NCBI GenBank assembly: GCA_964517675.1
Contig: CAZFEL010000004.1
Span: forward strand, 1 to 64,000
Length of the DNA: 64,000 bases
Direction of reading: 5' to 3'
Source of the DNA: Asbonarchaeum sp964517675
Lineage (GTDB): Archaea > Nanohalarchaeota > Nanosalinia > Nanosalinales > Nanoanaerosalinaceae
Below are positions 1 to 7,462 of the stretch, piece after piece. Both the position numbers and the translations under genes were made by a program. The stretch's first letter is position 1. Each line of letters opens with the position of its first letter. Below the pieces are notes generated by a model. The model ran no database searches. It saw nothing but the letters and a program-made list of their open reading frames with translations, and was not told the DNA's origin.

Positions 1-299
1 CGGAGGAGCGGGGTGTACATGACCCTGTTGCCGAACCTGTTGAACTTCTCGATGACCTGGTTGATGTCGTTGATCTGTCTGTATGCTTCTGCGACCTTCT
101 CTGAGGCCTCGTCGAATTCAGCGAGCTGCCCGGAGTTGACGACGGACTTCCAGACGTCGGTCTGGAGCTCGAACAGGGCGATACGTTCCTGGGTGTCGCC
201 CTGGAGCATGTCCCGCTCGTTGGTGATGAGCTCGTTGGTCGACTGTGCGATCTCGTAGTTCTGCTGGAGCTCGCTCTTAAGCGGTTCGAGCAGTTCCAT
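1..299 (-). CDS. Hypothetical helical protein, truncated by the window edge
   Basis: The reverse strand is open from an ATG at 299 to the window edge, giving 99 residues of the N-terminus. The visible part begins MELLEPLKSELQQNYEIAQS and looks almost wholly helical and charged, with Leu and Ile spaced as in a coiled coil or helical bundle; no catalytic motif or membrane segment is visible. A TATA-like TTTAAAC on the reverse strand at 322-328 lies about 25 bases upstream, which supports this start. It diverges from the gene at 383. No function can be given. Confidence 0.7.
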   Translation of the reverse strand, partial: MELLEPLKSELQQNYEIAQSTNELITNERDMLQGDTQERIALFELQTDVWKSVVNSGQLAEFDEASEKVAEAYRQINDINQVIEKFNRFGNRVMYTPLL

Positions 300-321
300 G
301 GAGGGGGATTGTGTGGCCAGG

Positions 322-328
322 TTTAAAT
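322..328 (-). promoter_or_regulatory. TATA box for the gene starting at 299
   Basis: Reverse-strand TTTAAAC lies 23-29 bases upstream of the ATG at 299, the spacing expected for a leaderless archaeal transcript. Confidence 0.5.
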
Positions 329-352
329 TGGTTCTCGGGGCCTGACGCAGGG

Positions 353-359
353 TTTAAAA
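353..359 (+). promoter_or_regulatory. TATA box for the gene starting at 383
   Basis: TTTAAAA lies 24-30 bases upstream of the ATG at 383. The spacing favours this ATG over the in-frame ATG at 311, which is upstream of the box. Confidence 0.5.
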
Positions 360-382
360 GAGTCTTGACCGCGTGCAAGGAT

Positions 383-922
383 ATGGCGGATGATACGTTC
401 TGCGGCATCGTGCTCTCGGGGGATGCCGGGACGCGGTGTGCGGTGGCGTTCCTCTCTGATGAACTCGAGACGTTCACGGAGAAAGATGATCAGCGACTGC
501 TGGAGCTGATAGAGGAGCGGAAGCCGGTTGTGGTGGCGTTCACTGTCCCGATGGAGGGTTCGAACGTCCAGGAGGGGTTCCGCGACGGGGAACAGGACAT
601 GGTCGATGATGGCCACGCGTTCCTGCCTGTGGAGATGCGGGACAACGATGAGATGGAACGGGCCCTGTTCCTGAAGAACTCGCTCCAGCGCAGCGGGTTC
701 ATGCACGAGGTGATCGAGTGCCGCCCGATGATCTCTGCGGAGGTCCTGGGGGTCCAGGGCGATGATGAGCTGGAAGATCTCGGCGTGCCGACGGATGATA
801 TCCACAACATGACGGAGTTCGAGGCGGTCATGGCTGCCGTGACGGCGAAATTCTACGCGAACGACCGCTACGAGGAGAAAGGCTTCATCGTGCCGAAGCG
901 ACTGGATATGGACGAGGCGTGA
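383..922 (+). CDS. Possible RNase H-fold nuclease-like protein (weak)
   Basis: This 179-residue acidic protein starts with a short hydrophobic strand and a Gly-Asp pair (CGIVLSGDAGTRCAV), followed by a second strand VVVAFTVPM. Such an arrangement is reminiscent of the RNase H-like folds of uncharacterised archaeal nucleases (DUF429 type), but I cannot identify a complete set of catalytic acids. The ATG at 383 is chosen over the in-frame ATG at 311 because the TATA box at 353-359 lies between them. The gene is monocistronic and diverges from the gene at 299. Soluble, no membrane segment. The family call is tentative. Confidence 0.6.
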   Translation: MADDTFCGIVLSGDAGTRCAVAFLSDELETFTEKDDQRLLELIEERKPVVVAFTVPMEGSNVQEGFRDGEQDMVDDGHAFLPVEMRDNDEMERALFLKNSLQRSGFMHEVIECRPMISAEVLGVQGDDELEDLGVPTDDIHNMTEFEAVMAAVTAKFYANDRYEEKGFIVPKRLDMDEA

Positions 923-941
923 TTGTTACTTCCGTTCATGC

Positions 942-948
942 ATAAAAA
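942..948 (+). promoter_or_regulatory. TATA box for the gene starting at 971
   Basis: ATAAAAA lies 23-29 bases upstream of the ATG at 971. Confidence 0.45.
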
Positions 949-970
949 CGTTGCTCACACATAAGAGGAT

Positions 971-1648
971 ATGACACTCGATATCGAGGATACTGTCACA
1001 GAATACACTGAGGCGCTGAAAACCGAGGACCGGATCCACACCCTCACTGGGTTCTACGAGGGCGAGGACGTCGATGCGATCGAGGACGATGTCGGGGTCT
1101 CGTCCGGGACTGTCGAGGGATATCTCGATGCCTATGATGATCTTGGCTTCTTGGAGAAGGATGATGGTGAGGTCACTGATCTCGGTGAGTATGTGGCCGA
1201 GATGACTGATGCGTACGGGGTCGATGACGTGGCTGCACTGTTCGATGCTGTCCAGGACGAGCTGGGTCTGGGTATCCTTGAACGGGTCAGTTCAGATGGT
1301 GGACTCTCGATGACGGATGTCGCGGACGATCACGGCGTCGCCCCGGGGACTGCGGGATCGAGGTACGGTTCCCTGGAGGATGCCGGGTTCGCGCGGAGTG
1401 ACCGGAAGCGGCGCTGGAAGACGTACGATCTGACGGAACGAGGCGAGGACGCTGTCGAGGATCTCGAGGGGCTCAGCGAGCAGGTCGAGGCCCACGGCTC
1501 CGTGGATGCTCTGGACCGGATTGCGGAAGAGGTCGGGACGGTGACCGAGACCCAAAACGAGGACGCCGGTGATCGAGAGGTCCAGGAGGAGTTCGAACAC
1601 GAACAGGACCGCTTCGGCTATGAGGGCTGGGATGAGGGCCAGGCCTGA
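971..1648 (+). CDS. Two-domain winged-helix protein
   Basis: The 225-residue protein appears to hold two helix-turn-helix units in tandem. The first (about residues 20-75) reads as helix, VDAIEDDVGVSSGTVEGYLD, then LGFLEKDDGEVTDLGEYV. The second (about 105-150) reads LSMTDVADDHGVAPGTAGSR, then a wing with a basic patch (RSDRKRRWKTYDLTERGE). The repeated pattern of helix, recognition helix and beta wing ending in a Leu-Thr-Glu strand is typical of archaeal winged-helix regulators. The remaining 60 residues are acidic and probably disordered. It may be a transcription regulator, but no ligand domain or operator is visible. Confidence 0.65.
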   Translation: MTLDIEDTVTEYTEALKTEDRIHTLTGFYEGEDVDAIEDDVGVSSGTVEGYLDAYDDLGFLEKDDGEVTDLGEYVAEMTDAYGVDDVAALFDAVQDELGLGILERVSSDGGLSMTDVADDHGVAPGTAGSRYGSLEDAGFARSDRKRRWKTYDLTERGEDAVEDLEGLSEQVEAHGSVDALDRIAEEVGTVTETQNEDAGDREVQEEFEHEQDRFGYEGWDEGQA

Positions 1649-1674
1649 TTGGGGGTAGACGGTTCTCACTGCCG

Positions 1675-1684
1675 TTTATTTAAA
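1675..1684 (+). promoter_or_regulatory. TATA box for the glutaredoxin gene
   Basis: TTTATTTAAA lies 32-41 bases upstream of the ATG at 1716. The extra distance leaves a short leader that carries the ribosome-binding site GGAGGTAGTGATACC at 1701-1715. Confidence 0.5.
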
Positions 1685-1715
1685 CGTCCTCGAGTGAGTC
1701 GGAGGTAGTGATACC

Positions 1716-1964
1716 ATGCTTGAGCTGTACCAGTTTGAGGGCTGTCCGTACTGCAAGAAGGTGCGGAAGAAGATGACTGAACTCGGTCTCTCGTTCACGG
1801 CGCATAACCCGCGGCAGAACGAGGACCGGATGGATGAACTGATGGAACTCGGTGGCAAGGACCAGGTCCCGTTCCTGGTCGACCGTGATGAGGACGGTGA
1901 GATCCGGGAGACGCTGTACGAGTCCGACGATATCGTGGAGTACCTGGAGGAGACCTACGCCTAG
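1716..1964 (+). CDS. Glutaredoxin-like thiol oxidoreductase
   Basis: An 82-residue single-domain thioredoxin-fold protein of normal glutaredoxin length. The dithiol active site CPYC is at residues 10-13, directly after the first strand (MLELYQFEG). The cis-proline element QVPFLVD is at about residues 50-56, and the C-terminal helix SDDIVEYLEETYA resembles the GSH-binding glutaredoxin/GST-N class. It should reduce disulfides or bind low-molecular-weight thiols in the cytoplasm. The strong ribosome-binding site GGAGGTAGTGATACC fixes the start. It overlaps the convergent gene at 1961-2428 by four bases. Confidence 0.85.
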   Translation: MLELYQFEGCPYCKKVRKKMTELGLSFTAHNPRQNEDRMDELMELGGKDQVPFLVDRDEDGEIRETLYESDDIVEYLEETYA

Positions 1965-2428
1965 CTCCCCAGGAGGTCCTTTATTCTTTCTATCGGTCCT
2001 TCCTTTGCTTCGTTCCAGTGCCTGGCGTCGTTCTCCAGACCCCATTCCATCGGCTCGTTGAGGGCGTAGCTCAACTCTGGGCTGTGTGACTGGCTCATCA
2101 TCGCCGCCCGATCTCGCAGGTCATCGTCGAGCCTGAGACCGCTGTCGTAGATCGCCATGAGATCCTCAACGACGTCGTAGAGGTCATGGCCTTCCTCGAG
2201 CTGTCCCTGTTCGTCATCGCGGACGTACCCGAACCTGTTGTCTCCCTCCCAGGTGATGGTCATCCGGTCTCCATCATCGACGGTGATGAGGTCCTTCCCG
2301 GGGGTGTCCATGTGTGTCGCGATGGCGTCGTACTCTTTGTCCTCGAAGAACTCCTGTACCGCGGCTATCCGCTCCGGGATGTCCCGCTGTGGCGTCTCAT
2401 CCGGGCCCTGCTCGAGATAGGAGACCAT
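1961..2428 (-). CDS. Hypothetical acidic protein
   Basis: A 155-residue soluble protein with no motif I recognise. It starts MVSYLEQGPDETPQRDIPER and has a central beta-rich part (KDLITVDDGDRMTITWEGDN) and helical ends. I place the start at the ATG at 2428, because it sits just after TGTGATACCG, a variant of the GGTGATACC ribosome-binding motif used across this window; a GTG at 2437 is the alternative. It follows the upstream gene (stop 2439-2441) by ten bases, so the two are probably cotranscribed. Confidence 0.6.
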   Translation of the reverse strand: MVSYLEQGPDETPQRDIPERIAAVQEFFEDKEYDAIATHMDTPGKDLITVDDGDRMTITWEGDNRFGYVRDDEQGQLEEGHDLYDVVEDLMAIYDSGLRLDDDLRDRAAMMSQSHSPELSYALNEPMEWGLENDARHWNEAKEGPIERIKDLLGS

Positions 2429-2438
2429 CGGTATCACA

Positions 2439-2963
2439 TCAGAGGGACTCGAGGAGGTTCTTCCCGTCCTCTGTCAGGTAGAACTGGCTGACACCGGCTT
2501 CGGTATCCGCGTCGACGTGGACTCCTTTGCCGCGGGTGTAGATGGCGCCCTGCTGTGAGAGGACATCGCTGTACTCGTCCTCATCGACCTCCTTGACATG
2601 GACCAGTCCGGTGTGTTCGTCGTTGAGCTCTGCCAGCTTCTCGATCTCGCCCTCATCGTAGGTCTCACACTCGAGGAGGCCTTTCTTGACGAGTGATCCG
2701 AGGTAGCCCTGGATCTCGTTGTCCGGGACCGGTTCCTGTTCTGGCATCGGGACGAGGCCGGACCGTCGTGGTGCTTGCGGCCGATCGGGGACAGCATCCC
2801 TGAACTCCTCGTAGGTGAACCCGTCCTCGAGTGCTGCGGCATAGCCCAGCATCTCGCGTTCGTCGTCCGTGGTGGTTTCGTACGCATGTAGTTCCCCGAG
2901 CGAGACGACGTTGTCGCCTCTCCGGCTCGGGTCGTCCATCAACATGGCTCCGTCGCTGTGCAT
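2439..2963 (-). CDS. Hypothetical protein with a winged-helix-like C-terminal half
   Basis: A 174-residue protein. The second half (about 85-174) reads as helix-turn-helix followed by a wing: a segment NEIQGYLGSLVKKGLLECET, then a strand region and a final FYLTEDGKNLL, which is the common ending of archaeal winged-helix domains. The N-terminal half is acidic and featureless. It lies between the RNB gene upstream (ten-base gap) and the hypothetical gene downstream, so the three genes are a likely operon. Function unknown; a nucleic-acid-binding role is an inference. Confidence 0.55.
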   Translation of the reverse strand: MHSDGAMLMDDPSRRGDNVVSLGELHAYETTTDDEREMLGYAAALEDGFTYEEFRDAVPDRPQAPRRSGLVPMPEQEPVPDNEIQGYLGSLVKKGLLECETYDEGEIEKLAELNDEHTGLVHVKEVDEDEYSDVLSQQGAIYTRGKGVHVDADTEAGVSQFYLTEDGKNLLESL

Positions 2964-2973
2964 CGTATCGTCC

Positions 2974-4164
2974 TCAGTCGAAGGCTTTCTTGTAGGCCCT
3001 GTCTGCCTTCTTGGCCTGTTCGTGTCGTCTGTTGAGCTTTGTTATGGTGTCCTGGATCTTCTCGACCCGTCGGACGAATGCTTCGCCGTCTTTGGGTGGA
3101 TCGTCCTTGACAAGGCGGTGGTTGATGAGGTCGCCGACCCGCCTGATCGGGGAGGTGAACTGTGCGTACTTCTCGAAGTCGAGGGCGAAGTGGGTGTCGT
3201 TCCGCGTGGAGTACTCTGCAGGTTTCATCTTTGTGATGATGGCTTTCTTGACTTCTTGTTCGTCCTCGTCACTGACCTCGTTCTCGACGAATTCGTTGAG
3301 GGTCTTTTTGGGGTTATCGACGTCGGAGAGCCAGCCTGCTGGCTTGGCGTAGCCTTCTTCGGCGAGGTCCTGTTCGATCTCTTGTTCCCATTCGGGGTCG
3401 GGATAGTCCTCGACCCGGAAGACGCCGGGCTTGCCTGTGTCCAGTAGGTGCTGTGCGACCGCCTGGTTGGCCTTGAGCATCATCTCTTCGACGACCCTGC
3501 TGGAGGGTGATTCGTCGTTGTTGATGATGAGGCTGTAGTCCCACCGGTCGTCCCTGATCTCCTGGGTCAGGTCATCTGTGAGGTCGAGGGCCTCGAGGAC
3601 GTCATCGTCGTAGCCGTTGGCGTCGTTCTCGAGGATGCGGTCTGCCTCGGAGTAGCTCAGTCCCTCGTCGATGGTGACGACGGATTCGTAGATGTCGAAG
3701 TCCTGTATCTCGTAGTCGCCGTTGAACCCTTCGCTGATCTCCATCTCGACGGTATGGGCCAGTCGGTCCTCGCCCTCGACGAGGCTGCAGGTGTCGGAGG
3801 CGAGTTCCTCGGGGAGCATGTGTCTGGTGCTTTTGCCGAGATAGAAGGTGACACCGCGGTCTTTCGCTGCCTTCTCGATCTCGCTGCCTTCCTCGACGTA
3901 GTGTGAGACGTCGGCGATGTGGACCCAGGCGCGGTAGCTGTCGCCTTCCTCCTGGATGGAGATGGCGTCGTCGTAGTCCTTGGCGTCGTCAGGGTCGACG
4001 GTGAAGGTGGCGAGGTCCCGCAGGTCGTCTCTGTCGTCGATTTCTGCCTCGACGTCGACCTCGAGGCCTTCTGCCTCCTGGACGGCTGGATGCCCGTCGG
4101 TGTACTGGTCCGGCACGTTGTATTCGCTCTCTATCTGTTCGATGCGTGGATCATGCGCCATCAT
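2974..4164 (-). CDS. RNase R/RNase II-family 3'-5' exoribonuclease, RNB domain only
   Basis: A 396-residue protein that is almost entirely an RNB catalytic domain. The signature metal-binding segment TVDPDDAKDYDDAI (about 54-67) supplies the conserved aspartates, followed by VHIADVSHYV (about 80-89). Further conserved blocks include YLGKSTRHMLPE, RLAHTVEMEI and the substrate-binding YAQFTSPIRRVGDLINHR near residue 335. Bacterial RNase R is roughly twice as long and carries cold-shock and S1 domains; none is present here, as in the short haloarchaeal RNase R-like proteins. It should degrade RNA hydrolytically from the 3' end. First gene of the leftward operon. The TATA-like box is about 60 bases upstream, so the mRNA has a leader. 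Confidence 0.85.
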   Translation of the reverse strand: MMAHDPRIEQIESEYNVPDQYTDGHPAVQEAEGLEVDVEAEIDDRDDLRDLATFTVDPDDAKDYDDAISIQEEGDSYRAWVHIADVSHYVEEGSEIEKAAKDRGVTFYLGKSTRHMLPEELASDTCSLVEGEDRLAHTVEMEISEGFNGDYEIQDFDIYESVVTIDEGLSYSEADRILENDANGYDDDVLEALDLTDDLTQEIRDDRWDYSLIINNDESPSSRVVEEMMLKANQAVAQHLLDTGKPGVFRVEDYPDPEWEQEIEQDLAEEGYAKPAGWLSDVDNPKKTLNEFVENEVSDEDEQEVKKAIITKMKPAEYSTRNDTHFALDFEKYAQFTSPIRRVGDLINHRLVKDDPPKDGEAFVRRVEKIQDTITKLNRRHEQAKKADRAYKKAFD

Positions 4165-4223
4165 CGTTCCCCCCGTTGTGGCGTGTCATGGTGTTCCCCC
4201 CGATACTGAGGGGTTACCACTGT

Positions 4224-4235
4224 CATTTAATAAAT
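4224..4235 (-). promoter_or_regulatory. TATA-like box for the RNB-domain gene
   Basis: Reverse-strand TTTATTAAATG lies about 60-71 bases upstream of the ATG at 4164. The resulting leader of about 35-40 bases contains an ATG at 4189 opening a 12-codon frame that ends at 4151, overlapping the real start. Confidence 0.4.
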
Positions 4236-4275
4236 CTGGTGTGCGTACCGGGGGTCGCTGAACGCATGTGAACTC

Positions 4276-4455
4276 TCAGGTCTCGATCGTGGTGATCCGT
4301 CCATCACTGCCTCGCAGTGTGGTCTGTATGTCCTCGATCTCTTCGAGGAGATCGTCCTTCCGCTGCTGTGCGTCGTCCCTGACGATGTTGCCGTCTTGGA
4401 GGTCGCTGATCAGGTCATCTGCCGTCTCACGTACCGCATCGATCCGCTCGTCCAT
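4276..4455 (-). CDS. xseB: Probable exonuclease VII small subunit (XseB-like)
   Basis: A 59-residue, all-helical acidic protein that starts two bases after the stop codon of the ExoVII large subunit gene (TGA-GC-ATG), so it is translationally coupled. The core ADDLISDLQDGNIVRDDAQQ followed by KDDLLEEIEDIQ follows the XseB pattern of two helices joined by a short Gly-containing turn (EEL-E..LE.GEL.LEEAL). XseB is normally 60-80 residues and binds the C-terminal coiled coil of XseA. Sequence similarity alone is weak; adjacency and pattern make the call. Confidence 0.65.
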   Translation of the reverse strand: MDERIDAVRETADDLISDLQDGNIVRDDAQQRKDDLLEEIEDIQTTLRGSDGRITTIET

Positions 4456-4457
4456 GC

Positions 4458-5462
4458 TCAGAGCAACCACCATCCGATCACCAGGGCAAGTGCCAGGACT
4501 GCGATCGCGACCTGGTAGATGGTTTCCCGTCGTTCCTTCTCCCTGATGCGTTCTTCCTGCTGTTTCTGCCTGATGAATGAGGTGTAGGAACGCTGTATCC
4601 TGTCTTCCATGTCCTCGAGCTGGTCGATGACTGTCGTGATATCCGCGCTCGCTTTCCTGCCGGCGTCGGTCGGTGTGAGCCCGCGGACGTCGGCGCTGAG
4701 GCCTGCGATGGTCTTGTCCTCCTGGTGCCCGATCCCGCTGATGACTGGTGTGTCGGCCGCGGCGATGGCCTCTGCGATCTCTGTGGTGTTGAACGGTTTC
4801 AGTGCCTCGATGTCGCCTCCACCGCGTGCGATGATGATGGCATCGAGGTCGCGGTCCTCGAGGACCTTGAGTGCTTCGATGAGTTCTTTGGTGGCGTCTT
4901 CCCCCTGGACGGAGGCCGATGCGTGGACGATATCGGTGCCGGGGTTCCGCGACCGGAGGCTATCCCTGACATCTCCGCGTGCATCGGAGTCGGCGCCGGT
5001 GATCAGGCCGACCTGCTCCGGGAGCCGGGGTGGTTCCGTACTGTGTTCGAACATGCCGTCCTTGCGGAGCTCCTTTTTGCGCTCTCGCAGCTCTTTGTAG
5101 TACTTTCCCTCGCCGAGCGGGATTGCTTTGTTGGCCTGGAGGCTGAGCGATCCCTGGTCGTGGTAGAAGTCGATCTCCCCACGGACGAGGACGCTGTCGC
5201 CCTCTTCGGGCCTGTAGTCATCTATGTGGCGGGAGAAAAGCACACAGCTCAGCTTGGCCTGCCGGTCCTTGAGGGTGAAAAAGCGATGGTCCTTCCAGTC
5301 GCGGACGTTCGAGACCTCCCCGACGACGTGGGCTGCCTGGAGCTCGTTGTTCTCGAGTGCCCTGTCGATCCTGTCGGCGATCTGGGCGACGGTACAGACC
5401 CGCTGTGGGGGGATGCCGTGTTCGTCCCTGAGCCGCTCGCGGGTCTGTGCTTCGACGCCCAT
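4458..5462 (-). CDS. xseA: Exodeoxyribonuclease VII large subunit with a C-terminal membrane helix
   Basis: This 334-residue protein shows the XseA layout: an N-terminal OB fold (about 20-115, with VVGEVSNVRDW, FFTLKD and SCVLFSRHI) and the nuclease domain (about 120-275) with VGLITGADSDARGDV, IIARGGGDIEAL, VISGIGHQEDKTIAGLSADV and RGLTPTDAG. ExoVII degrades single-stranded DNA to oligonucleotides from either end. The usual long C-terminal coiled coil is reduced to about 40 residues and ends in a clear hydrophobic helix (QVAIAVLALALVIGWWLL) after a run of charged residues, so the enzyme is probably anchored in the membrane. The ATG at 5462 is chosen because longer frames would overlap the neighbouring gene. 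Confidence 0.85.
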   Translation of the reverse strand: MGVEAQTRERLRDEHGIPPQRVCTVAQIADRIDRALENNELQAAHVVGEVSNVRDWKDHRFFTLKDRQAKLSCVLFSRHIDDYRPEEGDSVLVRGEIDFYHDQGSLSLQANKAIPLGEGKYYKELRERKKELRKDGMFEHSTEPPRLPEQVGLITGADSDARGDVRDSLRSRNPGTDIVHASASVQGEDATKELIEALKVLEDRDLDAIIIARGGGDIEALKPFNTTEIAEAIAAADTPVISGIGHQEDKTIAGLSADVRGLTPTDAGRKASADITTVIDQLEDMEDRIQRSYTSFIRQKQQEERIREKERRETIYQVAIAVLALALVIGWWLL

Positions 5463-5550
5463 GTGACTCCAGGGATGCTGCAGGTTGAAAAGAGGTCCTG
5501 GCAGGGTTCCGGCTGTTCCGCGAGCTGGGCTGTTCATCGAGAGCGGACAC

Positions 5551-6357
5551 TCATGTGGTGCTGGTCCAGCTCCCGCCGTGGTAGCCGGCGGCGGTGAAGA
5601 TGGTCTCGAACCCAAGGTCGCGGTAGAAGTCCTCGATGTAGCTTCCGGCCTCTGCCTGGAGGACGATCCTGTCGACGTCGTGGTCCTGTGCGGTCCGGAT
5701 GGCTGTGTGGGTGGCCGCGGTCCCGATCCCGTTGCCCTGCCGGGCCGGCAGTGTGGCGATGTTGTAGATGAACGCTATCCCGTTGTTGATGGCGACGGTC
5801 CCGATGCCGGCGGCGGTGCCGTCGGTCTCGAGGAGGATGTTCCGTGTGCGTCCTGCGCCCCAGTCCTCATCCAGTGCCCTCCTGATGCCCTCGAGGTAGG
5901 ACTGTGGCAGTGGCTCGTCCTCGCCGAAGGCGGTATCGAAGATCGAGAGGAAGGTCTCTTTCTGTGCCCCGGTCCGGACAGTCCTGATCTCGAGGTCATC
6001 CCGTGGCTCGTGGCCGGGGTCGTCCTGGAGTTCCATCCATGCGTCCCGGGTGACACAGGCCATCTTTGTGGTCTCGAGGTGGGGGCGGACATCCGCGAGA
6101 AAGTCCTCCTCGCCGTACAGTGTCGGGTGCTGGTCGATGGTATCGTAGAACCGGCCGATGGTCTCGATCTGGGAGCTGAGCTTCTCGCTGTCATCGATGA
6201 GTGGGATGAGGAAGTTCCAGTACCGGTCCTGGATGGCATCGGAGAAGGCACCGAACCAGGCGGGCCGGCGGTACAGACCGGTGAGAAAGGAGCCCAGGCA
6301 GCACTCGAGGTGGGCCTGGAGCAGGTCGAGGTGCGGGTGCTGTGGGGTTCTGGTCAT
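5551..6357 (-). CDS. GNAT-family N-acetyltransferase with N-terminal extension
   Basis: A 268-residue protein whose C-terminal half (about 125-268) is a GNAT domain: motif A contains IYNIATLPARQGNGIGTAA, the acetyl-CoA pyrophosphate loop, preceded by the strand AAGIGTVAINNG and followed by FYRDLGFETIF (motif B). The N-terminal half is helical and unassigned, with SSQIETIGRFYDTIDQHPTL; this layout resembles GNAT proteins with an extra substrate-recognition domain. The acceptor is unknown. I use the ATG at 6357; a TTG at 6387 is possible. It follows the metallo-beta-lactamase gene by about 40 bases. Confidence 0.75.
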   Translation of the reverse strand: MTRTPQHPHLDLLQAHLECCLGSFLTGLYRRPAWFGAFSDAIQDRYWNFLIPLIDDSEKLSSQIETIGRFYDTIDQHPTLYGEEDFLADVRPHLETTKMACVTRDAWMELQDDPGHEPRDDLEIRTVRTGAQKETFLSIFDTAFGEDEPLPQSYLEGIRRALDEDWGAGRTRNILLETDGTAAGIGTVAINNGIAFIYNIATLPARQGNGIGTAATHTAIRTAQDHDVDRIVLQAEAGSYIEDFYRDLGFETIFTAAGYHGGSWTSTT

Positions 6358-6396
6358 GTGATGAGGTTGGGTGGCCGGGGTCTTCAACGTTGTGGT

Positions 6397-6975
6397 CTAC
6401 TCGTACTTGGGTTCGTGCTTGCGGGCCTCGGTCAGGCTGGTCTGGATCTGGTCGTTGACGTCCTCGGTTGTGGGTTCGTCGTGGCCGGCATAGATCGCTG
6501 TGACATCGAGTGCGGCGATGCGCTCGATGCTTTCGATAAGGACATCGCGGTCGCCTTCCTCGAGGTCGGTCCTGCCGAAGCTGCCGCCGGGGAAGATGAG
6601 GTCACCGGAGAACAGGATCCCGGTGGCGGTGCTGTGGAGGCAGATGTGGTCCTCGCGGTGGCCGGGTGTGTGGTAGGCCTGGAAGGTGGCCCCACCGATC
6701 CGGATGCTGTCTCCGTCTCCGATCGCTTTGGCCTCGACGGGGAGTTTTGCTGGTTCGTAGGCATAGACGTCCGGGTCGTGGGCCTTGACGATCTCGGGGA
6801 GGGTCTCGATGTGGTCGTGGTGGCTGTGGGTGATGATGACGGTATCGATGTCCCTGTTTTCGAGTGCCTCGATGATGGCGGGATCCGCTCCCGCGTCCAC
6901 GAGGTCCGTCCCGTCGATGAGGTAGGCATTGGCGGTGAACGAGTCGACGTCCGCGGCAAGGTTCTCGATCTGCAT
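6397..6975 (-). CDS. Metallo-beta-lactamase-fold hydrolase (glyoxalase II-like)
   Basis: A 192-residue single-domain MBL-fold enzyme. The metal-binding motif THSHHDHIE is at about residues 52-60, a further His is in AYHTPGHREDHI (about 106-117), the bridging Asp is in FSGDLIF, and the last His is in IYAGHDEPT near the C-terminus. The spacing is that of small glyoxalase II-like thioester or phosphodiester hydrolases that use two metal ions. The substrate cannot be read from sequence. It is divergent from the NTF2-like gene at 7029 and probably cotranscribed with the downstream acetyltransferase. Confidence 0.85.
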   Translation of the reverse strand: MQIENLAADVDSFTANAYLIDGTDLVDAGADPAIIEALENRDIDTVIITHSHHDHIETLPEIVKAHDPDVYAYEPAKLPVEAKAIGDGDSIRIGGATFQAYHTPGHREDHICLHSTATGILFSGDLIFPGGSFGRTDLEEGDRDVLIESIERIAALDVTAIYAGHDEPTTEDVNDQIQTSLTEARKHEPKYE

Positions 6976-7028
6976 GGGACGGGGTTGACGGGCAACGGTT
7001 TTGAAGGTCGGGGCGGCAGTAATGGGTG

Positions 7029-7388
7029 ATGAACAGGGAGGACGTCCGTGACTGGCTGGAACGGTACGCACAGGCTTGGGAGCGGCGAGATCCTGATGCT
7101 GCGGCCGACTTCTTCACGGAGGACGGGGAGTACCATGTCACCCAGTTCACGGTCCATAAGGGCCGGGAGGCGATCAGGTCCTACTGGGCGGACGCGACCG
7201 GGGACCAGTCGGATGTCGCTGTGGACGTGGGGGTACTGGCGGTGACGGAAGAATATGGTATCGGACGGTTCCACGCTGTGAAGGTCGAGGACGGCGGGGA
7301 GGCGGTGACAGATGGGGTCTACCTCATCGAGCTTGGTGCCGATGGCCGTTGTACGGTGTTCCGCGAGTGGTGGCATGCGGATGAGTGA
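7029..7388 (+). CDS. SnoaL/NTF2-like fold protein
   Basis: A 119-residue protein of the SnoaL/NTF2-like type: an N-terminal helical pair (VRDWLERYAQAWERRDPDAA), then the typical DFFTEDGEYHV strand and HKGREAIRSYWADAT, followed by curved beta strands ending YLIELGADGRCTVFREWWHA. Such cone-shaped folds bind small molecules or act as isomerases or hydrolases; no specific activity is visible. A GTG three bases upstream (7026) is an alternative start. It is divergent from the MBL-fold hydrolase gene. Confidence 0.75.
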   Translation: MNREDVRDWLERYAQAWERRDPDAAADFFTEDGEYHVTQFTVHKGREAIRSYWADATGDQSDVAVDVGVLAVTEEYGIGRFHAVKVEDGGEAVTDGVYLIELGADGRCTVFREWWHADE

Positions 7389-7431
7389 CTCCCTGACACA
7401 TGTTTGGTGGTCCAGGACCGGGAGGGAACGG

Positions 7432-7438
7432 ATTTAAA
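7432..7438 (+). promoter_or_regulatory. TATA box for the tandem paralogue pair
   Basis: ATTTAAA lies 25-31 bases upstream of the ATG at 7463 and marks that ATG, not the in-frame one at 7400, as the start. Confidence 0.5.
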
Positions 7439-7462
7439 TGTCGCTGTCCCTTTCTGGGCGCT

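Noticed and set aside
4725..7029. Long open frames antisense to xseA, the GNAT gene and the MBL gene (290 and 514 codons)
   Set aside because: They run opposite to genes with clear family motifs, have no motifs, promoter or ribosome-binding site, and arise from GC-rich codon use that leaves antisense frames open.
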